A stretch of 35,034 bases of DNA from Thermoproteota archaeon (GTDB lineage Archaea; Thermoproteota; Methanomethylicia; Methanomethylicales; B66-G16). The notes below the pieces were generated by a model, which saw only the letters and a program-made list of their open reading frames with translations, did not search any database and was not told the origin of the DNA. The position numbers and the translations under genes are program-made. The DNA is taken from contig QMQV01000006.1 of the NCBI GenBank assembly GCA_003649085.1, positions 1 to 35,034 on the forward strand, given 5' to 3'. Below, in pieces: positions 15,120 through 22,649 of this stretch (the first letter of the stretch is position 1; every line of letters begins with the position of its first letter).

Positions 15120-15935
15120 GTGTCTAAGTTGGTAGAAAGAGTGCCAAAGGAGATCTTCGTCTCGCGTGTCGAGTTGGGCAGAAGGCTTGTAGAGTTTTTA
15201 ATCGAAGGTCCCGATAGACCTGGAATAACAGCCGATATAGCGTCTATATTTGCTAAGAACAACATATCTATAGTCAACTTAGCTGCTTACGTTAATATGG
15301 AGAAAAAAGCGTATACGATGTTCTTATTAGCTGATTTCACGGGAGCTCCCGTCCAACCTGGCGATGTAGTGTCTGAGATTAAGAAGTTCTTGAGAAATTG
15401 GGCTTTAAAGGTTGAAGTATATGAGCCTGAGACGTTAGGAGTTTTCTGCGATATCTTCGGTTTTCCATCCACGATAAATAACCTTAAAGAACAGGCACTA
15501 ATCTTTAGAGCGAGAACGCTAGCTGAAACGTATCAAGCTATTAAAAACACGTTTGGATCTGGCGGGGAGATGCTTCTCTTTTGGCAGGGGCAAGAAGCTG
15601 GTAAGACGACAGCTAACCTCATATCTTCAGGGTTTCTACAACAAGCGCTAGCTGAGGTTAAGGTGCGTTTTCACATAAACGCGTTGACGGCAGCTGGCAT
15701 AGGGATTTTTCGCTTAGAAAAGCTCAGCGAAGATGAGCTAATTATATCGTGTGAAGACTTGTTTGAGTCGCGTTTTCTCAAAGGCAAGCTGGATAAGCCT
15801 AATTGTCCATTTACGAGAGGCTATGTCTCGGGAATGGCATCAGTATACTTCGGCAAAGAGGGTCTTCCAGCTGAGGAGGTTGAGTGCATAGCTAAGGGAG
15901 ACCCTAAGTGCGTCTTTAAGGTAAGGCTCAAGTAA
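15120..15935 (+). CDS. ACT domain-V4R domain protein (putative small-molecule sensor)
   Basis: The 271-residue protein has two modules. Residues about 20-100 form an ACT domain (EFLIEGPDRPGITADIASIFAKNNISIVNL), the ligand-binding fold of amino-acid-responsive regulators. Residues about 125-271 form a V4R (4-vinyl reductase) domain with its closing cysteines: CPFTRGYVSGM, then EVECIAKGDPKCVFKV. V4R domains bind hydrophobic or iron-linked ligands and occur in regulators and in chlorophyll/bacteriochlorin proteins. No DNA-binding domain is present, so it probably acts through a partner. The start is a GTG at 15120. The AT-rich sequence TTAACACTTAAAAAA about 30 bp upstream could be its promoter. 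It stands alone, 83 bp before the AbrB operon. Confidence 0.8.
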   Translation: MSKLVERVPKEIFVSRVELGRRLVEFLIEGPDRPGITADIASIFAKNNISIVNLAAYVNMEKKAYTMFLLADFTGAPVQPGDVVSEIKKFLRNWALKVEVYEPETLGVFCDIFGFPSTINNLKEQALIFRARTLAETYQAIKNTFGSGGEMLLFWQGQEAGKTTANLISSGFLQQALAEVKVRFHINALTAAGIGIFRLEKLSEDELIISCEDLFESRFLKGKLDKPNCPFTRGYVSGMASVYFGKEGLPAEEVECIAKGDPKCVFKVRLK

Positions 15936-15964
15936 AGCGTGATCGAACAAGCGTTAAACTTTTA

Positions 15965-15992
15965 TTTTTCACATTTTTCACACTTGTGTGAA
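15965..15992 (+). promoter_or_regulatory. Tandem repeat plus palindrome, candidate operator of the abrB-ABC operon
   Basis: Two exact abutting copies of TTTTTCACA occur at 15965-15973 and 15974-15982. The second runs into a perfect palindrome (15977-15992): arm TTCACAC, spacer TT, arm GTGTGAA. A TATA-like TTTTATTT lies just upstream near 15959, so the palindrome falls between it and the predicted start of transcription near 15988. That is where a repressor would block RNA polymerase. The first gene of the operon encodes an AbrB-type DNA-binding protein, a natural candidate to bind here. Confidence 0.6.
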
Positions 15993-16018
15993 TAATCTGA
16001 ATAAGTAAGGGACCACCT

Positions 16019-16246
16019 GTGCTTGGAGATAGGTATAAGCTCTATGGCGCAGCCCCCGTAAGTGACCGTGGGCAAATAGTGATACCTAAAGAGGCTAGAG
16101 AAGACTTAGGCGTAAAAGCTGGTGATAAACTGCTGGTAGTAGGTGATGTTAAAAGCGGCGTACTCATATTGATCAAGTCTGACATAGTCAAGGACATAGC
16201 GCATAAAGTCCTGGAGACCATTGAGAGAGGTGAGAAAAGTGGATGA
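16019..16246 (+). CDS. AbrB/SpoVT-type transcription regulator
   Basis: The 75-residue protein is one swapped-hairpin AbrB domain: PVSDRGQIVIPKEAREDLGVKAGDKLLVVGD, followed by a short helical tail. Such proteins bind DNA as dimers; many control their own operon, and some are toxin-antitoxin partners, for which no toxin is seen here. The start is a GTG at 16019, 27 bp after the repeat/palindrome. Its TGA overlaps the GTG start of the ABC ATPase by 8 bp, so the two are translationally coupled. It most likely regulates the export operon it heads. Confidence 0.85.
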   Translation: MLGDRYKLYGAAPVSDRGQIVIPKEAREDLGVKAGDKLLVVGDVKSGVLILIKSDIVKDIAHKVLETIERGEKSG

Positions 16247-16928
16247 GGTTATCAAGACCATAGACTTATGGAAGGTCTACAAGCTAGGCAAGGTTGAGTA
16301 CGCTGCTTTAAGAGGGGTAAACTTAGCTGTTAAGAGAGGCGAGATGATAGCTGTTGTAGGGCCATCTGGGAGCGGCAAGTCAACTCTGTTAAACTTGATA
16401 GGTGCGTTAGATAGACCGACGAAGGGGCAAGTCTTCATAGACGGCGTAGATATCTCGAGGTTGAAGAGCAAGGAGTTAGCTGAGCTTCGAAACAAGAAGA
16501 TTGGCTTTGTCTTCCAAATGTTTAATCTAATACCATACATGACCGCTCTCGAAAACGTTGAAGTCCCTATGATAGCCTCAGGGATACCTCCCAAGGAGAG
16601 GAGAGAGCGTGCCATGCAGCTGCTGGAAGCCGTCGGCTTAGCTGCTAGAGCTAACAACAAGCCAAGCGAATTGAGTGGAGGTGAGCAGCAAAGAGTTGCT
16701 ATCGCAAGAGCTCTCGCTAACTCCCCTTCGATAGTCTTAGCTGATGAGCCTACAGGGAACTTGGATTCGAAGTCAGCTTGGGATGTCGTAAACTTGCTTA
16801 AGAAAATTAACGAAGAGAGGAACGTGACGATAGTGATAGTTACTCATAACTTGGAGATAACGTCGGTGTGCAATAGGGTAGTTTACCTTAGAGATGGCAT
16901 GATTGAGAGGGAGGTCGTAGCTGGATGA
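16239..16928 (+). CDS. MacB/LolD-type ABC transporter ATP-binding protein
   Basis: This is a standard nucleotide-binding subunit of about 229 residues: Walker A GPSGSGKST, Q-loop FQMFNLIPYMT, signature LSGGEQQRVAIARAL, Walker B IVLADEPTGNLD and H-loop THN. The sequence around NLIPYMTALENVEVPM is typical of the MacB/LolD class, which powers lipoprotein or peptide export without moving substrate through the membrane in the usual way. A TTG at 16221 opens the frame, but GGTGA at 16228-16232 points to the GTG at 16239, which overlaps the AbrB stop. The stop overlaps the next start as ATGA. Confidence 0.92.
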   Translation: MDEVIKTIDLWKVYKLGKVEYAALRGVNLAVKRGEMIAVVGPSGSGKSTLLNLIGALDRPTKGQVFIDGVDISRLKSKELAELRNKKIGFVFQMFNLIPYMTALENVEVPMIASGIPPKERRERAMQLLEAVGLAARANNKPSELSGGEQQRVAIARALANSPSIVLADEPTGNLDSKSAWDVVNLLKKINEERNVTIVIVTHNLEITSVCNRVVYLRDGMIEREVVAG

Positions 16929-19210
16929 GGTCTTTAAAAGTCTTGTTAACGCTGTTAACTATCTTCGTGCTCTTCACAGCGCTATCCTCCACTTTAGCCT
17001 ATGGGCAGCAGTCCTCAAACTTCAGGGTTGTTAAGGTATTCTGGGGTGAGAGCGAGTCTTCGAAGATACAGGCTGCTCCAGGAGATGAGAATGTCATCTT
17101 AACTATAAGACTTCAATATGTTGATACGTCGTCGTATTCAAAGGTATTATACCTTAAAGGGACTTTGCATTTGTCACAAGGCTTTGAGACGCCATCTGGT
17201 GAAGGCGAAGCTGTAGCTTACTATTCATCCGTTGTCGCGGGGCAGACATTTGACTTGCAGTTTACATTGAACATCGACGACTCAGCCAGCATAGCTGATC
17301 ACAGCATGAGGCTAGTCATAGAAGGCTCAGGTCACATGTCTCCTACAACTCAAGAACTAACCGTAACCGTGCCCCTATACGGCAGAGTCTCCTTCAACGT
17401 ACAGGTCTTAAACAGCTCTGTTAAGCCAGGTTTAAGCGACATAGTCTTAGCTTTAAAAAATAAAGGCTCTGCCGACGCGTCAAACGTCAAGGTCACAATA
17501 TCTTCATCTTCAGTAAGCTTAGTTGGTGAAGATAGTAGCTTCGACTTAGGCGAAATTGGGTCAGGTGATGTGAAGTACATCCCGCTTAAGATATATGCTC
17601 AGCCATCAACACTTCCATATACCGGGGTATTGACGCTTAGCATAAGCTACCGCGACGCATATGGTGTAGATAGGTCAGATAGCTTAGCTACGAGCGTATA
17701 CGTTGAAGCTACCCCAAGTCCAAGGCTTGAAGCCTCGTTAACGCCCTCTACTTTAACGCCTGGCAAAGACAATAGTGTTAAGCTCACGATTAAAAACGTA
17801 GGGGAATACGAGCTTAGCTCAATAAACGCCTACTTAGTTGTCCCACAGACATCCCAGCTAATACTCAGGAATAGCGACGGCTTCTGGTATATACAAAGCT
17901 TAAAGCCAGGAGAAAACTTCACAACGGAGTTCACAATATACGCTCCTCCTTCAAGCGCTAGCTTAACGTGTCAATTAGCCTTAACGTTAAACTACATGGA
18001 CGAGTTTAACGCGTCACATAGCGAAACCAGGTATTTAGGAGTTAAAGTAGAGGATGCTCAGCAAGGCTTATTAAAGCTATCTTTAAGCAGCTATCAGCTT
18101 AGCCCAGGACAAGTCAACAACTTAACATTGTATGTCGTAAATGAAGGGGGCAATGTCGAGGACATAACGATAATGCTTACCCTCCCATCAGGGTCATATG
18201 CCTCGCCGACCTCGCCACTAATCTTAATTGGCTGGGATGGCTTTCTCCACATAGACAAGCTTGAAAAAGGGGGGTTTTACAGCCAAAAGATAATGATCTA
18301 CGCTCACCCAGACGCCGCTGGCAATAGCTATCAAATGAGCTTTTCTCTAAGATACAAGGATCCCACGGGCTTTACACGTAGCGAGACAAGAGTTATCGGC
18401 GTCAAAGTGTTAAATGCTCCAAAGCCAGCTATAGAGTGCTCCTTCACGCCTCAAAGAATATTCACTGGAAAATCCTCCAATGTAAGCTTCACTATAAGCA
18501 ACTTAGGCAATGAGCCGTTAAGCTCAGTTGAAGTAGAAATATCGCTTCCAAAGACAGCTACGCTAACCCCCATAGCTCTCCTTGGAGAAGACAATAAGCT
18601 CTTCATAGGCACATTAAAGCCCTCAACGTCAAAAACCGTTAACTTATCAATTTATGCTCACCCAGACGCCTCTGGTACTACGCAGGAGTTGACTTTAACA
18701 ATTAAGTACAGAGACTCCACGGGGGCTGATAAAAGGGAAACTAGGAAAGTGGTATTGGTGTTAAAAGGCTCCGTTGACATAGTGTTATCGGAGTACTCAA
18801 CGTATCCGAGAGAGGTAACGCCCGGCTCAGATTTTTCGCTTACAGCTACGTTAATAAATCTCGGCACGTCACCCGCATATGGAGTCAACATAACGCTTGA
18901 AGGGGAGGGCTTTGAGCCACTTATAAGTGAAAGCGTGTTTGTAGGCGACTTGCCCATTAACACGCCAACGCCTTTCACAATGGCTTTAAAGGCTCCATCG
19001 AGCATCAAGCCTGGCAAGTACACTCTTAAGTTTAAGATAAGCTATAGAGATAACCTACATGAAGAAGGCGAAGCTTACGTGCACGTGCCCATAACAGTTC
19101 AAGGAGCTGTCCCAGCTACTTCAAAAGCTAAGGCTGGCTTCGCGGTTGCCGCAGCTTTACCAGCAGCTATCTTAGCTTTAGCTATCTGGAGGAGACATGT
19201 ACCGCGATGA
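16925..19210 (+). CDS. Secreted membrane-tethered protein with five CARDB-like repeats, part of the ABC operon
   Basis: The 761-residue protein has a signal peptide (hydrophobic residues 5-25, ending LAYGQQ) and a unique N-terminal domain of about 125 residues. Five beta-sandwich repeats of about 110 residues follow, then a C-terminal membrane helix (about 738-756) before a short basic tail RRHVPR. Each of the first four repeats contains a conserved I-Y-A-x-P segment and all contain an SYRD/KYRD-like strand. Such CARDB/NEW3-like domains (COG1361) make extracellular stalks. The ATG overlaps the ATPase stop (ATGA), and its TGA overlaps the permease ATG the same way. It is therefore a fixed component of the transporter and perhaps a periplasmic-adaptor substitute on the outer face. 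Substrate is unknown. Confidence 0.85.
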   Translation: MRSLKVLLTLLTIFVLFTALSSTLAYGQQSSNFRVVKVFWGESESSKIQAAPGDENVILTIRLQYVDTSSYSKVLYLKGTLHLSQGFETPSGEGEAVAYYSSVVAGQTFDLQFTLNIDDSASIADHSMRLVIEGSGHMSPTTQELTVTVPLYGRVSFNVQVLNSSVKPGLSDIVLALKNKGSADASNVKVTISSSSVSLVGEDSSFDLGEIGSGDVKYIPLKIYAQPSTLPYTGVLTLSISYRDAYGVDRSDSLATSVYVEATPSPRLEASLTPSTLTPGKDNSVKLTIKNVGEYELSSINAYLVVPQTSQLILRNSDGFWYIQSLKPGENFTTEFTIYAPPSSASLTCQLALTLNYMDEFNASHSETRYLGVKVEDAQQGLLKLSLSSYQLSPGQVNNLTLYVVNEGGNVEDITIMLTLPSGSYASPTSPLILIGWDGFLHIDKLEKGGFYSQKIMIYAHPDAAGNSYQMSFSLRYKDPTGFTRSETRVIGVKVLNAPKPAIECSFTPQRIFTGKSSNVSFTISNLGNEPLSSVEVEISLPKTATLTPIALLGEDNKLFIGTLKPSTSKTVNLSIYAHPDASGTTQELTLTIKYRDSTGADKRETRKVVLVLKGSVDIVLSEYSTYPREVTPGSDFSLTATLINLGTSPAYGVNITLEGEGFEPLISESVFVGDLPINTPTPFTMALKAPSSIKPGKYTLKFKISYRDNLHEEGEAYVHVPITVQGAVPATSKAKAGFAVAAALPAAILALAIWRRHVPR

Positions 19211-20415
19211 GAGCAGGAGACCTAGTTAAGTGGGCTTGGAAGGGGTTAAAGGAGAGAAGGCTTAGGACATCTCTAACGGTCTTAGGCATAGTTATTGGAG
19301 CAGCTGCCATAATAGCTCTAGTCTCGCAAACCTCAGGCATGCAAGAGAGTATTAACGCCCAATTGACAAAACTCGGCCCAAATACCATCTTCATAATGCC
19401 ATCTTCGATGCAAACTAGGCTGACATTAATTGACGTTGAAAGAATGAAGCAAATACCTGGTGTCCAAGAGGTCATACCCGCATACTACTCTAGAGTTACA
19501 CTATATGGATCAGGTGGCTCAGAATCTCTATCGCTCTTCGGCATAAGGCCAGATCACATAGAACCTCTCTTCGGGGAAATTAAGATTGAAAAAGGGAGGT
19601 TGATGTTAGCTTCAAGCGCGCCTGAAGCTGTTGTAGGCTATGAAATAGTTCACCCACCAGAAGGGAGCAAAGCTTTAGCGGACGTAGGTCAAGCAATAAC
19701 TCTTGAGTTTATGGTGGGGAAGAAGACTTTTAGGAAGACTTTTTACGTAGTAGGTTCACTTGAAGAATACGGAGCGTCTCCATTCATAAGAGTTGACAGG
19801 ATAGTCTTCATATCGCTGGAATCTGCTAAGCAGACCTTTAACCGTGACTACTTCGACGTAATCTTCATAAAAGCTGATACTCCCGAAGACGTGGACAAGG
19901 TAGTTGATTACCTTAAGATATTCTACGGAGCTGAGCTTGACATAATAACCGTCAAGCAAATAGCTCAAATAGTATCTAGGATAACGTCTACCATAGGATT
20001 TTTCTTCGGCACAATAGCCGCGATATCGCTCTTCGTAGCTGGCTTGGGCATAATGAACATAATGTTCGTATCGGTAATGGAAAGAACTAGGGAAATAGGT
20101 GTTTTAAAAGCGCTTGGCTTTAAGGACTCAGATGTCATGAAGCTCTTCTTATGGGAAGCTATGTTAGTTGGAATAATAGGCGGAGTTATAGGTATAGTTG
20201 CTGGCATTGGAGGCTCATACATACTTCCATTTTTCTTTAGTAAGCCTATAAAAGGTGTTGGGGGTACATTGATGATTCAGTATACCCCTATCTTCAGCTT
20301 AGATCTTTTAGTGTTAGTGCTTCTGTTTTCAGTAGCTGTAAGCGTTTTAGCAGGTTTACTGCCAGCTAGAAGAGCTGCTAAGTTAGACCCTGTTGTCGCT
20401 TTAAGACACGAGTAG
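19207..20415 (+). CDS. MacB/FtsX-type ABC transporter permease
   Basis: The 402-residue protein has the MacB layout. An N-terminal cytosolic segment WKGLKERRLRTSLTVLGIVIGAAAI leads into the first membrane helix. A large extracellular domain of about 220 residues follows. Three C-terminal helices follow, with the FtsX signature VMERTREIGVLKALGFKDSDV between helices 2 and 3 and the ending LPARRAAKLDPVVALRHE. Together with the ATPase two genes upstream it forms a mechanotransmission-type exporter or envelope-remodelling complex. It overlaps the repeat protein by 4 bp (ATGA). No antibiotic specificity can be inferred. Confidence 0.92.
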   Translation: MRAGDLVKWAWKGLKERRLRTSLTVLGIVIGAAAIIALVSQTSGMQESINAQLTKLGPNTIFIMPSSMQTRLTLIDVERMKQIPGVQEVIPAYYSRVTLYGSGGSESLSLFGIRPDHIEPLFGEIKIEKGRLMLASSAPEAVVGYEIVHPPEGSKALADVGQAITLEFMVGKKTFRKTFYVVGSLEEYGASPFIRVDRIVFISLESAKQTFNRDYFDVIFIKADTPEDVDKVVDYLKIFYGAELDIITVKQIAQIVSRITSTIGFFFGTIAAISLFVAGLGIMNIMFVSVMERTREIGVLKALGFKDSDVMKLFLWEAMLVGIIGGVIGIVAGIGGSYILPFFFSKPIKGVGGTLMIQYTPIFSLDLLVLVLLFSVAVSVLAGLLPARRAAKLDPVVALRHE

Positions 20416-20511
20416 GTTAAGTAGCTTAAAAAGCTCGTAGAAACCGCTAAATTTACTCCACCTGCATAGATTAGAAACCAGCTAGCTTAACTACGAGGAG
20501 GATCAAGCTAG

Positions 20512-21192
20512 TTGTCGAAAGCTAGGAAAGCGAAGTTTAAGCTCATCGACTTAAGCTATCCGATATCTCATGAAACACAAGTCTTTCCAACTTATCCCAA
20601 GCCAGCGATCGTCAAATGGGCTAGATTAGATGTGCAAGGCTTTGAAGCTGAAGTAATACACATGGCTACTCACACAGCTACCCACATAGATGCCCCCCTA
20701 CATATGTTAAACGGCGGAGCAAGCATAGACCAGCTCCCCCTTGAACGCTTCATCTTAAATGCCTTAGCGATAGACATGTCGTTTAAAAAGCCTAAAGAGC
20801 TTATAACAGCTGAGGACTTGAGGAAAGCGTTATCGAAGATAAAGTTCGACATCGGGGACGCCCTCTTAATATATACGGGTTTTGAAAAAAGAGCTGGTTT
20901 TCCATCGTATTTAACAGATCACCCAGGATTATCTGAAGATGCGGCTTCTCAAATCGTTGATCTAAAGTTTAGCTTAGTAGGCGTAGACACTCCTAACATA
21001 GACCACCCGGATAGCTCAACGTTTCCAGCTCATAAAACCCTGTTTAAAAACGGTATATTAGTAATTGAAAACTTAAGAAACCTCAAAAAACTCGTTAATA
21101 AGAGGTTTAAGCTCGTCGTCTTGCCTCTCAACATAGTTGGCGCTACAGCGTCTCCAGTTAGAGCAGTCGCGTTAATTGAGAAGAAGAGCTAG
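20512..21192 (+). CDS. Cyclase-family metal-dependent hydrolase (kynurenine formamidase-like)
   Basis: The 226-residue protein carries the cyclase/KynB metal motif HTATHIDAPLH near residues 53-63, together with LIDLSYPIS at the N-terminus and GVDTPNIDHPDSSTFPAHKTLF, where the Asp/His pair completes the site. Family members hydrolyse N-formylkynurenine or other amides and lactones using zinc or manganese. No tryptophan-catabolism genes are nearby, so the substrate is open. The start is a TTG at 20512 with GAGGAGGAT upstream. A TATA-like element, CTTAAAAAG near 20426, suggests its own promoter. Confidence 0.82.
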   Translation: MSKARKAKFKLIDLSYPISHETQVFPTYPKPAIVKWARLDVQGFEAEVIHMATHTATHIDAPLHMLNGGASIDQLPLERFILNALAIDMSFKKPKELITAEDLRKALSKIKFDIGDALLIYTGFEKRAGFPSYLTDHPGLSEDAASQIVDLKFSLVGVDTPNIDHPDSSTFPAHKTLFKNGILVIENLRNLKKLVNKRFKLVVLPLNIVGATASPVRAVALIEKKS

Positions 21193-21296
21193 CTTTCCCT
21201 GAAAACTTATAGTGTACACAGGCGTTTTAAAGCACAGTCATAAGGTCGACAACTTCCTCGACCATAGAGATATGCTTAAAAGGATAAGGTGATGGC

Positions 21297-22121
21297 TTGG
21301 ATAAAGAGTCTTCAATGACTAGCTCACTTAAGCTTATTGAAGTCGAAGCTAGGGAAATATTCGCTAAAACCAAGATTCCTGAAGCAAGCTACGTCGTAAA
21401 CCAGTACGTAGGCTGTGGGCATTCGTGTCTATACTGCTATGCTAAATTCATGTGTAGGTGGAAGAGGTATGGAGAATGGGGTTCATGGGTTGAAGCTAAG
21501 GTCAACGCTCCAGAGCTTATTAAAAATAGGTATGTCCACGGCGTGGTCTACATGTCCAGCGTATCTGACCCGTATCAGCCTATTGAAAGAGAGCTTAAGC
21601 TTACTAGAAGAGTTCTCGAAAACATGGATGAAAACATCTGCCTCAGAATTTTAACGAAGTCAAATCTCATATTAAGGGACATAGATGTGCTTATGAAGTT
21701 TAAGCATTTGGAAGTAGGCTTAACCGTTAACGGCTTTAATGAGGAGATCAAGAAGGTTTTTGAGCCTAATAGTCCTAGACATGAAGATAGAGTTAAGGCT
21801 CTTAAAGAGCTTTCGAGAAGAGGATTAAAGACGTACGCTTTCATAAGCCCAGCGATTCCGCATTTAGTCGACGTTACGTTTTTAGTTCAACAGCTTAAAG
21901 ACATCGTAGACTTCTTCATAGTAGAACCGCTAAACATAAAGCTTTGTGGCAAACGCTTCTTCAAAGCACTTAAAGAACTAGCACCTAACAGCTTTAACTC
22001 CATCAACAGCTTAGACAAGTACTTAAGCTACCACAGGAAGTTAAGGAGAGAACTTCAAGAACTTAAGGTTAAAGCCATGCTCGTAGCACATTATCCAAGG
22101 CTATGCGTTTACAAGCTTTAA
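21297..22121 (+). CDS. Radical SAM protein of the SplB-like group
   Basis: The 274-residue protein has the cluster motif CGHSCLYCYA (C-X3-C-X2-C) near residues 40-49. SplB-like landmarks follow: VYMSSVSDPYQPIERELKLTRRVLE, LRILTKSNLILRDID and GLKTYAFISPAIPHL. This group (COG1533) includes spore photoproduct lyase relatives, but archaeal members have no spores to repair and their role is unknown. It lacks the extra cysteine region of SPL that I would look for. The start is TTG 21297, close behind AAGGTGAT; ATG 21315 is an alternative. It converges on nikR with 10 bp between the stops. Confidence 0.85.
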   Translation: MDKESSMTSSLKLIEVEAREIFAKTKIPEASYVVNQYVGCGHSCLYCYAKFMCRWKRYGEWGSWVEAKVNAPELIKNRYVHGVVYMSSVSDPYQPIERELKLTRRVLENMDENICLRILTKSNLILRDIDVLMKFKHLEVGLTVNGFNEEIKKVFEPNSPRHEDRVKALKELSRRGLKTYAFISPAIPHLVDVTFLVQQLKDIVDFFIVEPLNIKLCGKRFFKALKELAPNSFNSINSLDKYLSYHRKLRRELQELKVKAMLVAHYPRLCVYKL

Positions 22122-22131
22122 TGCTAGCAGC

Positions 22132-22533
22132 TTAGGCTACCGAGACTATCGTGTACTTAACATGCTTAATCCCCCTTATTGACCGTATTCTCCCTATAAA
22201 GTCTAGGACTTCATTTACGTCTCCTTTAGCTACTAAGACTTCTAAGCAATATGCTCCATTAATGTGTATGTGCATGTCAGCCGATATTATTCTCTCGTAC
22301 CTGTGCCTTAGCTGTATAAGCCTCTCTATCGCGCCCTGTTTCTCATGTTCAGCTATAGCGGTTATCGTAGCTATGACCGATTTAGCTTTGAGGGCGCTGA
22401 GCTCATGTTCCATCAGCATTTCTCTAACAGCATCTCGAATGACTTCAGACCTACTTGAATAACCTCTTTCCTTCATGAGAGTATCTAATTTCTCGAGAAG
22501 TTCAGGCGTAAGCGATATGCTTATAATCGCCAT
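22132..22533 (-). CDS. nikR: NikR nickel-responsive regulator
   Basis: The protein has an N-terminal ribbon-helix-helix (ISISLTPELLEKLDTLMKERG, then SSRSEVIRDAVREML) and a C-terminal ACT-like metal domain. Counting from the ATG at 22533, all four nickel ligands of NikR are present: His77, His88, His90 and Cys96 in the segment HIHINGAYCLEV. It should bind DNA as a nickel-loaded tetramer and repress uptake or activate export. The frame opens upstream to 22593, but GGAGG lies about 10 bases before ATG 22533, giving the usual NikR length of 133. It is divergent from a P1B metal ATPase, its likely target, with an AT-rich palindrome between. Confidence 0.88.
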   Translation of the reverse strand: MAIISISLTPELLEKLDTLMKERGYSSRSEVIRDAVREMLMEHELSALKAKSVIATITAIAEHEKQGAIERLIQLRHRYERIISADMHIHINGAYCLEVLVAKGDVNEVLDFIGRIRSIRGIKHVKYTIVSVA

Positions 22534-22555
22534 ATAATAAAATTCCTCCATAAGC

Positions 22556-22605
22556 TTAATAAATTTTATTAAATTTCCAGCATTTCTTAGCACTAGTTTA
22601 ATAAA
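22556..22605. promoter_or_regulatory. Divergent promoter region between nikR and the metal ATPase with an AT-rich palindrome
   Basis: A perfect 17-bp palindrome (arm TTAATAAA, centre T, arm TTTATTAA) spans 22556-22572, 23 bp ahead of nikR. The same octamer TTAATAAA recurs at 22598-22605, 42 bp away (about four helical turns), in the right place to be the TATA region of the ATPase gene. Either these are two TATA boxes that happen to be alike, or a NikR operator that covers both promoters. It does not resemble the bacterial GTATGA-N16-TCATAC NikR site. Confidence 0.45.
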
Positions 22606-22649
22606 AGCAGTTTAAGCAGAGCCTTTCATCAGCTACGAGCTGACAAATA

